Below the pieces are notes generated by a model. The model was not told where the DNA came from, made no database searches, and saw only the letters and a list, made by a program, of their open reading frames with translations. DNA of 64,000 bases, taken from contig JAFXPK010000030.1 of the NCBI GenBank assembly GCA_017527905.1, forward strand, positions 1 through 64,000, given 5' to 3'. This document shows, piece by piece, positions 32,101 to 42,147 of this stretch; the stretch's first letter is position 1; every line of letters starts with the position of its first letter. Both the position numbers and the translations under genes were made by a program. The stretch is from Paludibacteraceae bacterium (GTDB lineage: Bacteria > Bacteroidota > Bacteroidia > Bacteroidales > Paludibacteraceae).

Positions 32101-32211
32101 TTTGATTTATTCATTTCGAACTCTTTTTTGTGGCACAAATATTTTTTTATCCGACTATTATTCTTAAATTCGCTAAGAGTTTGAATTTATTAACTTTTAA
32201 ATATTATTGAT

Positions 32212-32589
32212 ATGGGAAAGTTTGTTATTTCTAAAGCGAAGAATGGTGTGGTGTTCAACTTGAAGGCAGGCAATGGCGAGATCATCGCTACATCAGAGGT
32301 TTATTCTTCATTGTCTTCATGCAAGTCTGGTATCGCAAGTGTACAGAAAAATAGCCAGGTGGCTAAAGTTGAGGATCAGACTGTTGAAGGCTTCGCTACG
32401 GAGAAGAACCCTAAGTTCGAGGTATACAAGGACAAAAAGGGTGAGTTCCGTTTCCGTTTGAAAGCCGGCAATGGTGAAATCATCGCCACAGGTGAAAGCT
32501 ACAAGGCTAAGGCTGGTTGCTTGAACGGTATCGAGTCCATCAGAAAGAACGCTGCCGACGCTGAGATCGTTGATAATAGCGCAGAATAA
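32212..32589 (+). CDS. YegP-like protein with two DUF1508 repeats
   Basis: The 125-residue cytoplasmic protein consists of two copies of the DUF1508 motif: KFVISKAKNGVVFNLKAGNG (about 3-60) and FEVYKDKKGEFRFRLKAGNG (about 67-118). Each is followed by EIIATxExY and a G-I-xSV/I-xKN segment. The family is small, beta-rich and of unknown function. Single gene, ended by a strong terminator. Confidence 0.9.
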   Translation: MGKFVISKAKNGVVFNLKAGNGEIIATSEVYSSLSSCKSGIASVQKNSQVAKVEDQTVEGFATEKNPKFEVYKDKKGEFRFRLKAGNGEIIATGESYKAKAGCLNGIESIRKNAADAEIVDNSAE

Positions 32590-32610
32590 TTGATAACCTC
32601 ATACAAAACA

Positions 32611-32640
32611 AAAAGGCGGTTCGTTCGAATCGCCTTTTTT
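32611..32640. terminator. Bidirectional terminator
   Basis: AAAAGGCGGTTCG (32611-32623) pairs with CGAATCGCCTTTT (32626-32638, one G-T pair), with A-run before and T-run after. It serves the YegP-like gene on the plus strand and the barrel protein on the minus strand. Confidence 0.8.
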
Positions 32641-32648
32641 GTTTATCC

Positions 32649-33317
32649 CTAGAAACAGAAGTTGTAGGAAACCAACAGGTTAACACCTACGTCCATGCCT
32701 GTTTTCTTATGCTCAGTTATGTTTATCCTTTGGTTATTGAATCGCGTCTGATACCTGATATTTTCAACGATCGGAATGCCTATGGCGATTCCCACCTTCT
32801 TTATCCTCACACCCACCTCGGGACGCACATAGAGACCTTTCATTCTGTATTGATAGTCATATGTGTTGTAGTAATACCCCTCTTCTTCATAATAGTATAC
32901 ATCGAAATCTTGGTCATCTTTCCCGATTACGCTGAGATTATAGCCTATCTTCAAGCCCAAATAGGGAACCACCTTTTGGTCGGACGCATAGAAACGGATG
33001 TCACCGTATACAGGCACGGAAAGGAAGAAATCGTCAAAAAAATCCTCGCTTTTGAGCCTATATCCCATACCACATCCATAGTACAGATGCGCATTCTGTT
33101 GATATCCGAAATTGACGGATAGTCCACTGGCAAACGACACAAACCTGTCATCTGTATCTAAATCTTTCCCTATGTTTATACCCCACGTGGATCTTTCTAT
33201 TTGAAATTTAAACCCGTTGGGATAATATGAGGAGTCGGAGGAATCCTCTCCAGCATACACACTCGCCGCAAACAACACGGAAAGTATGATTAAGATTCTT
33301 TTCTTCATTGATTTCAT
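32649..33317 (-). CDS. Small outer-membrane beta-barrel protein
   Basis: The 222-residue protein has a signal peptide (MKSMKKRILIILSVLFAASVYA), then alternating beta-strand sequence (FKFQIERSTWGINIG, VSFASGLSVNFGY, LYYGCGMGYRL, VPYLGLKIGYNLSV, VRPEVGVRIKKVGIAIG) and ends in the barrel-type aromatic end VNLLVSYNFCF. It resembles the porin-like/outer-membrane barrel domain family. A tyrosine- and acid-rich extracellular loop lies near residues 140-160. Function unknown. It sits 18 bases after the Cys-motif gene on the same strand. Confidence 0.75.
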   Translation of the reverse strand: MKSMKKRILIILSVLFAASVYAGEDSSDSSYYPNGFKFQIERSTWGINIGKDLDTDDRFVSFASGLSVNFGYQQNAHLYYGCGMGYRLKSEDFFDDFFLSVPVYGDIRFYASDQKVVPYLGLKIGYNLSVIGKDDQDFDVYYYEEEGYYYNTYDYQYRMKGLYVRPEVGVRIKKVGIAIGIPIVENIRYQTRFNNQRINITEHKKTGMDVGVNLLVSYNFCF

Positions 33318-33335
33318 GAGCTAATGCTTTAATGA

Positions 33336-33962
33336 TTAATACGCATCCTTGAAATTCAGTTTGTTGTCTTCCACAAAGAACGTGATATTGTAAGTCCAAT
33401 TGGTTTCTAACGTGTTTAAATCCTCTTGGGGAATGCTAGTCAACAGATGGGTGATTTCCTCGACGTAGGATGTGCTGTCAATCGGGAATCGGATGTCTTT
33501 TATTTCTCCCTTGTCTGTGACGGTGAATAAGAAATAATTTCTGTTTCCTTGTTGGAATATAGAGTCATTCACCGTACTCACAGTGATGTCGTTTTGGTTC
33601 AAACGATCGATGATGTTATAGTATAGGGCCTTCCTTTTCGCCTGTTCCTCAATGTTATCCCCTTCTCCGAAATCGTTTCTGTATACAGGCATATCCCCAT
33701 CCTCTTCACCGCACGAAGCGAGCAGTGTGCCACTTGTTATCCCCGCAAGCGAGAGTCCCGCGATGGTGACTATCTTGCCTATCTTTCTCTTCCTTTCAAG
33801 CTCATTCTCCAAATAACGCACCTCCGCCTCACATTTCGGACAGGTGCCTTTACACTCGCCCTTGAAGGAGCATTCGTCCGTCACTAGCCTGATATCGTTC
33901 TCTAAAGCGATTTTCTTCCTGATCTCCCGTAGATACTTACATTTTTCTTTCCCTAACATCAT
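33336..33962 (-). CDS. Cys-motif protein with membrane segment, paralogue 1
   Basis: The start is taken at the double ATG 33957-33962 (MMLGKEKCKYLREIRK), as the paralogue downstream begins the same way. The 208-residue product has a conserved N-terminal module (CKYLREIRKKIALENDIRLV, DECSFKGECKGTCPKCEAEV) with C-x6-7-C-x3-C-x2-C spacing that could bind a metal or cluster. A basic stretch and a hydrophobic helix (IVTIAGLSLAGITSGTLLAS) follow, then a soluble C-terminal domain of about 110 residues (NITFFVEDNKLNFKD). I know similar N-termini from Bacteroidales proteins of unknown role. Confidence 0.65.
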   Translation of the reverse strand: MMLGKEKCKYLREIRKKIALENDIRLVTDECSFKGECKGTCPKCEAEVRYLENELERKRKIGKIVTIAGLSLAGITSGTLLASCGEEDGDMPVYRNDFGEGDNIEEQAKRKALYYNIIDRLNQNDITVSTVNDSIFQQGNRNYFLFTVTDKGEIKDIRFPIDSTSYVEEITHLLTSIPQEDLNTLETNWTYNITFFVEDNKLNFKDAY

Positions 33963-34096
33963 AATATACTTTTTTACTGATAATGCATGATTCATTCTCT
34001 TTGGAAATGAATCCGTCCGCAAATATAGTCTGTTTTTACGTATAATTGTTTTTTGTTTAAAAATATTGCGCCGAAAAACGACAGGTCTGCCTGTTT

Positions 34097-34507
34097 TTAC
34101 TCCGCCTCGTACACTTCCGGTTCTGCCGGAGGGTCATCGTCGTCTGGTTGATCGATAAAATCAATGTCTCCCTCATATATTTCCGGCTCTAACGTGTCAC
34201 TCACAATGCTGTCAACATCATCGACAGGTGGTTTGATGGCCTTTCCTGGCAGCATTTCACAAGAGGCGAGCATAGAACTGCAGGCAATCCCTGCGAGCGA
34301 CAGTCCTGCGAGGGTGACGAGCTTGCCCATCTTCTGCCTCCTGTCAAGCTCCGATTCCAGATAGCGCACTTCCGCCTCACACCTCGGACAGGTGCCAGTG
34401 CATTCTCCTTTGTAGGTGCATTCCTCCGTCACTAGGTTGATGTCGTTCTCCGTGGCGATCCGCTTCCTGATCTCCCGTAGACATTTGCATTTATCTTTTC
34501 CAATCAT
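34097..34507 (-). CDS. Cys-motif protein with membrane segment, paralogue 2
   Basis: The start at ATG 34505-34507 (MIGKDKCKCLREIRKRI) aligns with paralogue 1; an earlier in-frame ATG at 34534 would add nine residues. The 136-residue product repeats the same Cys module (EECTYKGECTGTCPRCEAEV), the basic stretch and the hydrophobic helix (LVTLAGLSLAGIACSSMLAS). Its C-terminal part is different and very acidic (DFIDQPDDDDPPAEPE). The two genes arose by duplication of the N-terminal half only, or have swapped their C-terminal parts. Confidence 0.65.
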   Translation of the reverse strand: MIGKDKCKCLREIRKRIATENDINLVTEECTYKGECTGTCPRCEAEVRYLESELDRRQKMGKLVTLAGLSLAGIACSSMLASCEMLPGKAIKPPVDDVDSIVSDTLEPEIYEGDIDFIDQPDDDDPPAEPEVYEAE

Positions 34508-34581
34508 AGTCCTGAAGTGTTTTGGATTAATCATTGTCTATTTTGTCACTATTTACAAATATAACGAATAAAAACGCAAAT

Positions 34582-34628
34582 TCAACTAAAATTCATAATC
34601 CAAAATTCTTAATTCAAAATTAAAAATC
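34582..34628. repeat. AATTC/AAAATTC dispersed repeat, copy 1
   Basis: A run of overlapping ATTCAAAATTC and ATTCATAATCC units directly upstream of the thiamine-operon -7 box. Related copies lie at 38151, 40662, 42057 and 50636. Confidence 0.6.
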
Positions 34629-34629
34629 G

Positions 34630-34637
34630 TACCTTTG
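34630..34637 (+). promoter_or_regulatory. -7 box of the thiamine operon promoter
   Basis: TACCTTTG fits TAnnTTTG and lies just before the riboswitch. The -33 region falls in the AT-rich repeat and reads TTCTT, a weak match. Confidence 0.6.
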
Positions 34638-34651
34638 CACACGATAAATCA

Positions 34652-34725
34652 AAGGGGTGCCAACGTACGATTGGCTGAGATCATACCCTCAGACCTGATG
34701 CAGATCATGCTGCCGTAGGGATTGA
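34652..34725 (+). promoter_or_regulatory. TPP riboswitch (THI element)
   Basis: The conserved parts are in order: AAAGGGGTGCC (P1/P2 side), GGCTGAGATCATACCC (the CTGAGA pyrimidine-sensing loop), ACCTGATGCAGATCATGC (the diphosphate-sensing arm, normally ACCTGATCTGGATAATGC) and CGTAGGGA closing P1. It lies between the promoter at 34630 and thiS at 34795. When thiamine pyrophosphate is plentiful it would shut off the thi genes, by either translational or transcriptional control. Confidence 0.95.
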
Positions 34726-34794
34726 AAATCAATTGTATCCATCTTGGTTTCTCCTTGTGATTTATTTCTGTTCTAACTTAATGGAGGATAAGAA

Positions 34795-34992
34795 ATGAAG
34801 GTATTTGTGAATTCGAAGGAGACTTCCACTGAATCCAAAACGATTTTAGAGTTGGCGAACGAGTTGTCGCTGCCCGAGAAGGGGGTGGCGGTGGCGGTTG
34901 ATAACAAGATTGTCCCTCGTGCGGAATGGGCAAACTCCCCGCTGAAGGAGGGTGCCCAGATCGTCATCATCAAGGCTGCCTGCGGCGGTTAA
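34795..34992 (+). CDS. thiS: Sulfur carrier protein ThiS
   Basis: A 65-residue beta-grasp protein ending in the Gly-Gly tail (AACGG) that is adenylated and turned into a thiocarboxylate to give sulfur for the thiazole ring. MKVFVNSKETSTES and the family pattern LANELSLPEKGVAVAVDNKI are visible. First gene after the TPP riboswitch. Confidence 0.94.
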   Translation: MKVFVNSKETSTESKTILELANELSLPEKGVAVAVDNKIVPRAEWANSPLKEGAQIVIIKAACGG

Positions 34993-35010
34993 AACACTTA
35001 TCTGACCGCT

Positions 35011-35658
35011 ATGAATAAGCAAGAAATGTTACAGGAGAATGTGCGGATGCAGTTCATCTCGCACTTCACAGAGCAATACTCCTACTTGGACTCCATCGCC
35101 ATGGCCTTGGAGGGCGGTTGCCGTTGGGTGCAACTGCGCATGAAGGATGCCTCGGACGAGGAGATCATGCCTATCGCCTTGGAGGTGAAGAACCTCTGCG
35201 CGGAGAAGAATGCCACCTTCATCATCGACGACCATGTGGAGCTGGTGAAGCGGGTGGGGGCGGATGGTGTCCACCTCGGCAAGAAGGATATGCCGGTGGC
35301 GGAGGCCCGTGGCATCTTGGGCGACGGCTTCATCATCGGTGGAACCGCCAACACCTTCGAGGATGTCTCGTCGCACGCCTCGTCGGGTGCGGATTACATC
35401 GGATGCGGTCCTTTCCGGTTCACAACCACCAAGAAGAACCTCTCCCCGGTGCTGGGGTTGGAGGGCTACACCTCTATCGTGGAGAAGATGAGGGGTGCGG
35501 ATATCCGCCTGCCTATCGTGGCCATCGGGGGCATCGAGGCGGACGATATCCCCGCGATCATGCGGACGGGCGTCTCGGGCATCGCTCTGTCGGGCACGGT
35601 CTTGAGGGCGCAAAACCCTGTCGAGGAGATGCGCAAACTGATGGATTTGATGGAATGA
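35011..35658 (+). CDS. thiE: Thiamine-phosphate synthase
   Basis: The 215-residue TIM-barrel enzyme joins HMP-PP and thiazole phosphate to form thiamine monophosphate. Typical motifs: WVQLRMKD (substrate Gln/Arg/Lys), TFIIDDHVEL (Asp for Mg2+), GVHLGKKDMP, YIGCGPFRFTTTK and VAIGGI. It differs from a second ThiE-like gene at 40057, which is shorter and lacks parts of these sites. Ordered between thiS and thiG. Confidence 0.93.
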   Translation: MNKQEMLQENVRMQFISHFTEQYSYLDSIAMALEGGCRWVQLRMKDASDEEIMPIALEVKNLCAEKNATFIIDDHVELVKRVGADGVHLGKKDMPVAEARGILGDGFIIGGTANTFEDVSSHASSGADYIGCGPFRFTTTKKNLSPVLGLEGYTSIVEKMRGADIRLPIVAIGGIEADDIPAIMRTGVSGIALSGTVLRAQNPVEEMRKLMDLME

Positions 35659-35688
35659 ATAAATGAATAAAAATTAATTATAACACTT

Positions 35689-38150
<2,462 letters not shown>

Positions 38151-38191
38151 CTCATAACTCAAAATTCAAAATTCATAATTCAAAATTCTCA
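38151..38191. repeat. AATTC/AAAATTC dispersed repeat, copy 2
   Basis: CTCATAACTCAAAATTCAAA continuing with ATTCATAATTCAAAATTC fills the 47-base gap between thiC and thiH inside the operon. Confidence 0.7.
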
Positions 38192-38197
38192 TAGGAG

Positions 38198-39337
38198 ATG
38201 TTTTCAGACGAATTAGCTAAAATAGATTGGGACGAGACCACTGCGAAGATCGCGGCGAAGACGGACGCTGATGTTCGTCGCGCCTTGTCGAAGGAACATT
38301 GTGACGTGGAGGATTTCATGGCGATGATTTCGCCCGCAGCCGCTCCTTACTTGGAGACCATGGCCCGTCTCAGCAAGAAATATACGGAAGAACGCTTCGG
38401 CAAGACCATATCGATGTTCATTCCGCTCTATATCACCAACTCATGCACCAACTCGTGCGTCTATTGCGGGTTCCATATAAGCAACCCGATGGCGCGCACC
38501 ATCCTGACCATAGACCAGTGTGAGGATGAATACAAAGCGATCAAGAAGCTGGGGCCTTTCGAGAACCTGCTGATCGTGACGGGAGAGAACCCTGCCAAGG
38601 CGGGCGTCCCTTACATCGCCAAGGCGTTGGACGTCGCCAAAAAGTATTTCTCCAACCTGAAGATCGAGGTGATGCCGCTGAGCACGGAGGAGTACGAGGA
38701 GCTGACCCGTCATGGCATGAACGGTGTGATCTGCTTCCAGGAGACCTATCATCGGGCCAACTACAACATCTATCACCCGAAGGGCATGAAGTCTAAGTTC
38801 GAGTGGCGCTGCAACGGCTTCGACCGCATGGGCCAGGCGGGTGTGCACTCCATCGGCATGGGTGTCCTGATCGGGTTGGAGAAGGAGTGGCGCACGGATA
38901 TCACCATGATGGCTTACCACCTGCGTTACCTGCAGAAACATTACTGGAAGACGAAATATAGCGTGAACTTCCCTCGTATGCGTCCGGCGGAGAATGGTGG
39001 ATTCCAACCGAACGTGATCATGTCCGACAAGGAGCTGGCGCAGGTGACCTTCGCCATGCGCATCTTCGACCACGACGTGGACATCTCTTACTCCACCCGC
39101 GAACCCGCCATCATCCGTGACAATATGGCTTGCTTAGGCGTCACGACCATGAGTGCGGAGAGCAAGACGGAGCCGGGCGGTTACTACACCTATCCGCAGG
39201 CGCTGGAGCAGTTCCATGTGAACGATGACCGTACGGCGGTGGAGATCAACGCCCGCCTGAAGGAACTGGGCAGGGAACCGGTCTGGAAGGATTGGGACAG
39301 CAGCTTCGATGAACTGAAAATCGTCAAAGCAGGATAG
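38198..39337 (+). CDS. thiH: Tyrosine lyase, 2-iminoacetate synthase
   Basis: The 379-residue radical SAM enzyme cleaves tyrosine to p-cresol and dehydroglycine for ThiG. The cluster motif is CTNSCVYCGF (C-x3-C-x2-C), with LLIVTGENPAKAG and FPRMRPAENGGF as family marks. Its presence instead of the oxidase ThiO fits an anaerobe. Confidence 0.95.
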   Translation: MFSDELAKIDWDETTAKIAAKTDADVRRALSKEHCDVEDFMAMISPAAAPYLETMARLSKKYTEERFGKTISMFIPLYITNSCTNSCVYCGFHISNPMARTILTIDQCEDEYKAIKKLGPFENLLIVTGENPAKAGVPYIAKALDVAKKYFSNLKIEVMPLSTEEYEELTRHGMNGVICFQETYHRANYNIYHPKGMKSKFEWRCNGFDRMGQAGVHSIGMGVLIGLEKEWRTDITMMAYHLRYLQKHYWKTKYSVNFPRMRPAENGGFQPNVIMSDKELAQVTFAMRIFDHDVDISYSTREPAIIRDNMACLGVTTMSAESKTEPGGYYTYPQALEQFHVNDDRTAVEINARLKELGREPVWKDWDSSFDELKIVKAG

Positions 39338-39338
39338 T

Positions 39339-40037
39339 ATGGACAGGAGAGAACGCTACCACCGCCAAATGCTTTTGCCTGAGATGGGCGAAGCGGGGCA
39401 AGAGAAACTGCACAACGCGCGTGTCCTCCTCGTGGGTGTGGGAGGCCTGGGTTCTCCCATCGCCACCTATCTGACGGGTGCGGGTGTGGGTACCATCGGA
39501 CTGATGGACGATGATGTGGTGAGCGTCACGAACCTCCACCGACAAGTGCTCTACACGGAAGAGGAGGTGGGGCTGAGCAAGGTGGAGTGCGCCGTGAAAC
39601 GTCTCGCCGCCCAGAACAGCGAGGTGAAGCTGGTTCCCTACGCTTGCCGCCTGACGGAGGAGAATGCGGCGGAGATCATCCGTGATTATGACATGGTGGT
39701 GGATGGCTGCGATAATTTCGCCTCCAGCTACGTTATCGACGCAGTCTGCCGGGCGCAGAAGAAACCCTACGTCTATGGCTCGATTCAGGGCTTGGCGGGC
39801 CAAGTCTGCGTGTTCGGGGTGGGGAAGTCTCCCAAATATTACACCGACCTCTATCCGAAGGAAGAGACGCAGGACTACACGCCTTCGAAGGCGGTGCTAG
39901 GCGTGACCCCAGCGATCGTGGGGAGTGTGGAGGCGAATCAGGTCCTCCAACTGATCACAGGGATAGGAACCCCTTTGGTCAATCGCCTATGGACCATCGA
40001 TTTATGCACGATGGAAAGCCATGTGTTTGATTTGTAA
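39339..40037 (+). CDS. thiF: ThiS adenylyltransferase (E1-like)
   Basis: A 232-residue E1-like enzyme that adenylates the C-terminus of ThiS. It has the nucleotide loop VLLVGVGGLGSPIATYLTGAG, LMDDDVVSVTNLHRQVLY and MVVDGCDNFAS. The CxxC zinc motifs usual in MoeB are not visible. It is one base behind thiH. Confidence 0.92.
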   Translation: MDRRERYHRQMLLPEMGEAGQEKLHNARVLLVGVGGLGSPIATYLTGAGVGTIGLMDDDVVSVTNLHRQVLYTEEEVGLSKVECAVKRLAAQNSEVKLVPYACRLTEENAAEIIRDYDMVVDGCDNFASSYVIDAVCRAQKKPYVYGSIQGLAGQVCVFGVGKSPKYYTDLYPKEETQDYTPSKAVLGVTPAIVGSVEANQVLQLITGIGTPLVNRLWTIDLCTMESHVFDL

Positions 40038-40056
40038 ATAATTATATCGTTTAGGC

Positions 40057-40683
40057 ATGAAACTGATTGTGATCACCTATCCCACGTTTTTCCAAGGCGA
40101 GGCGCAGTGTGTGGACGTCCTGTTCAGGAACGGACTGGAGTACCTTCACCTCCGCAAGCCGGAGGCGGATGTGCTTGCCTACGAGTCGTTCTTGGAGCAG
40201 GTGGATCCGCAATACTACCCACGTATCGTCTTGCATGACCATTTCGAGCTGGCGGAGAAGTATGGGCTGAAGGGTGTTCATCTCAACCAGCGGAATCCCT
40301 ATCCGCCACAGTCGTGGAAGGGACATGTCTCCCGCTCCTGCCATAGCTTGGAGGAGGTGGTCGCCCATAAGCCTCAATGTGACTATCTCTTCCTCAGCCC
40401 AATCTTCGACAGCATCTCCAAGCAAGGGTACGGACCGTCCCTCTCTCCTGACATGTTGCGCAAGGCAAAAGAGGAGGGGATCATCGACGACAAGGTGGTT
40501 GCCTTAGGCGGAATGTCGGCTGAACGTCTTCCGCTCGTCCGAAGCTGGGGCTTCGGTGGCGCTGCGTTCTTGGGCGATGTGTGGAACCCGTTCATGAAGG
40601 GAGACGAGAGGATGGGGGTGGAACACTTTAATGAATTAAGAAACGATAGTTCGACGAAGTCAATTTTGAATTATGAATTATGA
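40057..40683 (+). CDS. Second ThiE/TenI-like protein
   Basis: The 208-residue TIM-barrel protein belongs to the thiamine-phosphate synthase/TenI superfamily (LEYLHLRKPEAD, RIVLHDHFELAEKYGLKGVHL, SCHSLEEV, LFLSPIFDSISKQGYG, VALGGM). It carries a His in SCHSLEEV where TenI-type thiazole tautomerases have one. As a full ThiE is already in the operon, a tautomerase role is likely. The last residues (SILNYEL) and the stop codon are supplied by a dispersed AATTC repeat. Confidence 0.85.
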   Translation: MKLIVITYPTFFQGEAQCVDVLFRNGLEYLHLRKPEADVLAYESFLEQVDPQYYPRIVLHDHFELAEKYGLKGVHLNQRNPYPPQSWKGHVSRSCHSLEEVVAHKPQCDYLFLSPIFDSISKQGYGPSLSPDMLRKAKEEGIIDDKVVALGGMSAERLPLVRSWGFGGAAFLGDVWNPFMKGDERMGVEHFNELRNDSSTKSILNYEL

Positions 40684-40697
40684 GTTAAGAATTTAGG
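40662..40697. repeat. AATTC/AAAATTC dispersed repeat, copy 3
   Basis: TCAATTTTGAATTATGAATT followed by ATGAGTTAAGAATTTA is the reverse complement form of copy 2. It overlaps the last codons of the ThiE/TenI-like gene. Confidence 0.7.
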
Positions 40698-40743
40698 CCT
40701 TGATGATAGTTGTTGGGGGAATTCTAAAAACTAAATTCTACAT

Positions 40744-40774
40744 TTTGCTAATTCCTCAAAAATCACTAAGTTTG
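40744..40774 (+). promoter_or_regulatory. Consensus promoter of the flavodiiron gene
   Basis: TTTG (40744-40747), exactly 19 bases, then TAAGTTTG (40767-40774). A full match to the Bacteroidales consensus, 44 bases before the start codon; the gene is therefore separate from the thiamine operon. Confidence 0.75.
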
Positions 40775-40817
40775 AAGTCTAGATAAAAGAAGAATTAATA
40801 AAGCAAAACTTATCATT

Positions 40818-41972
40818 ATGTCGTGTGTGAAATACATCGGGGTGGATGACCCTGATATAGACTTGTTCGAAAGTCAATACATCGTTCCGGAAGGAATGTG
40901 CTATAACTCCTACCTCATTGAAGACCAACAGATTGCCATCATGGATACGGTGGACGCCCGCAAGACCGGCGAGTGGTTGGAGAACGTCAAGAAAGCGTTG
41001 GCGGGAAGAACTCCCCAATACCTTATCGTGCAACACATGGAGCCTGACCACAGCGGATCCATCGCCGCATTGGTGGAGGCATACCCTGGCGTGACCATCG
41101 TGGCGAGCGCCAAAGCCATCCAATTCATGGGACAATTCTTCGAGGGAAAAACCTTCACGACGAAAGCCGTGGGCGAAGGCGACACCCTCTCTTTGGGTAA
41201 CAATACGCTACGTTTCTTCACCGCACCGATGGTCCACTGGCCAGAGGTGATCGTCACCTACTTGGAGAGTGAGAAAACGCTCTTCTCGGCCGACGGATTC
41301 GGCAAGTTCGGCGTGTACGGAGCAGACCCGGACGATTGGGCATGCGAAGCCCGTCGTTACTACTTCAACATCTGCGGAAAGTACGGTGCGCAGGTGGACG
41401 CCCTGTTGCGCAAGGCATCCGCATTGACGATCGAGAAGATCTGTCCATTGCACGGACCGGTTCTTGAGAACGATTTGTTGAAAGAGGCCATCCGTCTCTA
41501 CTCCATCTGGTGCAAATATGACGTGGAGACACCAGGCGGCGTGTTGGTCGCATACGCATCCATCCACGGAGGCACACGTGCAGCGGCGGAGGCGATCGCA
41601 GCCTCTCTAAGCGCAAAAGGAGCCACCAAGGTAGCTATTACTGATTTGAGCCGTGATGACGTCGCAGAGGCGATAGAAGACGCTTTCAGGATGGAATCCA
41701 TGGTATTGGCCTGCGCCACCTACGACGGAGGCATCTTCCCTCCTATGCACAACTTCCTGCACAAGCTCTCCATCAAGGGATACCAGCGTCGCCGTGTCGG
41801 TCTGATCGAGAACGGCACATGGGCGCCACAGGCGGCACGCATCATGCGTGAGATGCTGGAGAAGATGAAGGCGGTGGAGATCGTGGAGCCAGTCGTGACG
41901 ATTAAGAGCCGCATGAAAGAGGCGGACAAACCGCAGATAGAGGCATTGGCGGAGGCTATCGTGCGCAAATAA
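40818..41972 (+). CDS. Flavodiiron protein (FprA-type A flavoprotein)
   Basis: The 384-residue protein combines a metallo-beta-lactamase-like diiron domain (about 1-245) with a C-terminal flavodoxin domain (about 250-384: VLVAYASIHGGTRAAAEAIA, ATYDGGIFPPM). Diiron ligands are visible at His73, Glu75, Asp77 and His78 (HMEPDH), the His of PMVHWPE, the Asp of SADGFGKFG and the His of CPLHGP. Such enzymes reduce O2 to water or NO to N2O in anaerobes. No rubredoxin domain is fused, so electrons come from a separate donor. Confidence 0.94.
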   Translation: MSCVKYIGVDDPDIDLFESQYIVPEGMCYNSYLIEDQQIAIMDTVDARKTGEWLENVKKALAGRTPQYLIVQHMEPDHSGSIAALVEAYPGVTIVASAKAIQFMGQFFEGKTFTTKAVGEGDTLSLGNNTLRFFTAPMVHWPEVIVTYLESEKTLFSADGFGKFGVYGADPDDWACEARRYYFNICGKYGAQVDALLRKASALTIEKICPLHGPVLENDLLKEAIRLYSIWCKYDVETPGGVLVAYASIHGGTRAAAEAIAASLSAKGATKVAITDLSRDDVAEAIEDAFRMESMVLACATYDGGIFPPMHNFLHKLSIKGYQRRRVGLIENGTWAPQAARIMREMLEKMKAVEIVEPVVTIKSRMKEADKPQIEALAEAIVRK

Positions 41973-41998
41973 GCAAGAGAACATCTAACGATAAAACG

Positions 41999-42034
41999 CA
42001 AGGGCGAAGCGGAATGATATCTGCTTCGCCCTTG
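41999..42034 (+). terminator. Terminator of the flavodiiron gene
   Basis: CAAGGGCGAAGC (41999-42010) pairs perfectly with GCTTCGCCCTTG (42023-42034), followed by TTATT. Confidence 0.8.
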
Positions 42035-42056
42035 TTATTCCAGACATAAACCACCT

Positions 42057-42079
42057 TAATTCAAAATTCAAAATCCTCA
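42057..42079. repeat. AATTC/AAAATTC dispersed repeat, copy 4
   Basis: TTAATTCAAAATTCAAAATC, a shorter copy between two convergent terminators. Confidence 0.6.
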
Positions 42080-42087
42080 ACTATAAA

Positions 42088-42119
42088 AAAGGGAATCCCG
42101 GCCCTCCGGAACTCCCTTT
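42088..42119 (-). terminator. Terminator of recQ
   Basis: AAAGGGA (42088-42094) pairs with TCCCTTT (42113-42119), with an inner CCGG/CCGG pairing. On the minus strand a T-run follows. Confidence 0.65.
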
Positions 42120-42147
42120 CCCATTGATATATCTACGTCAGACTAAA

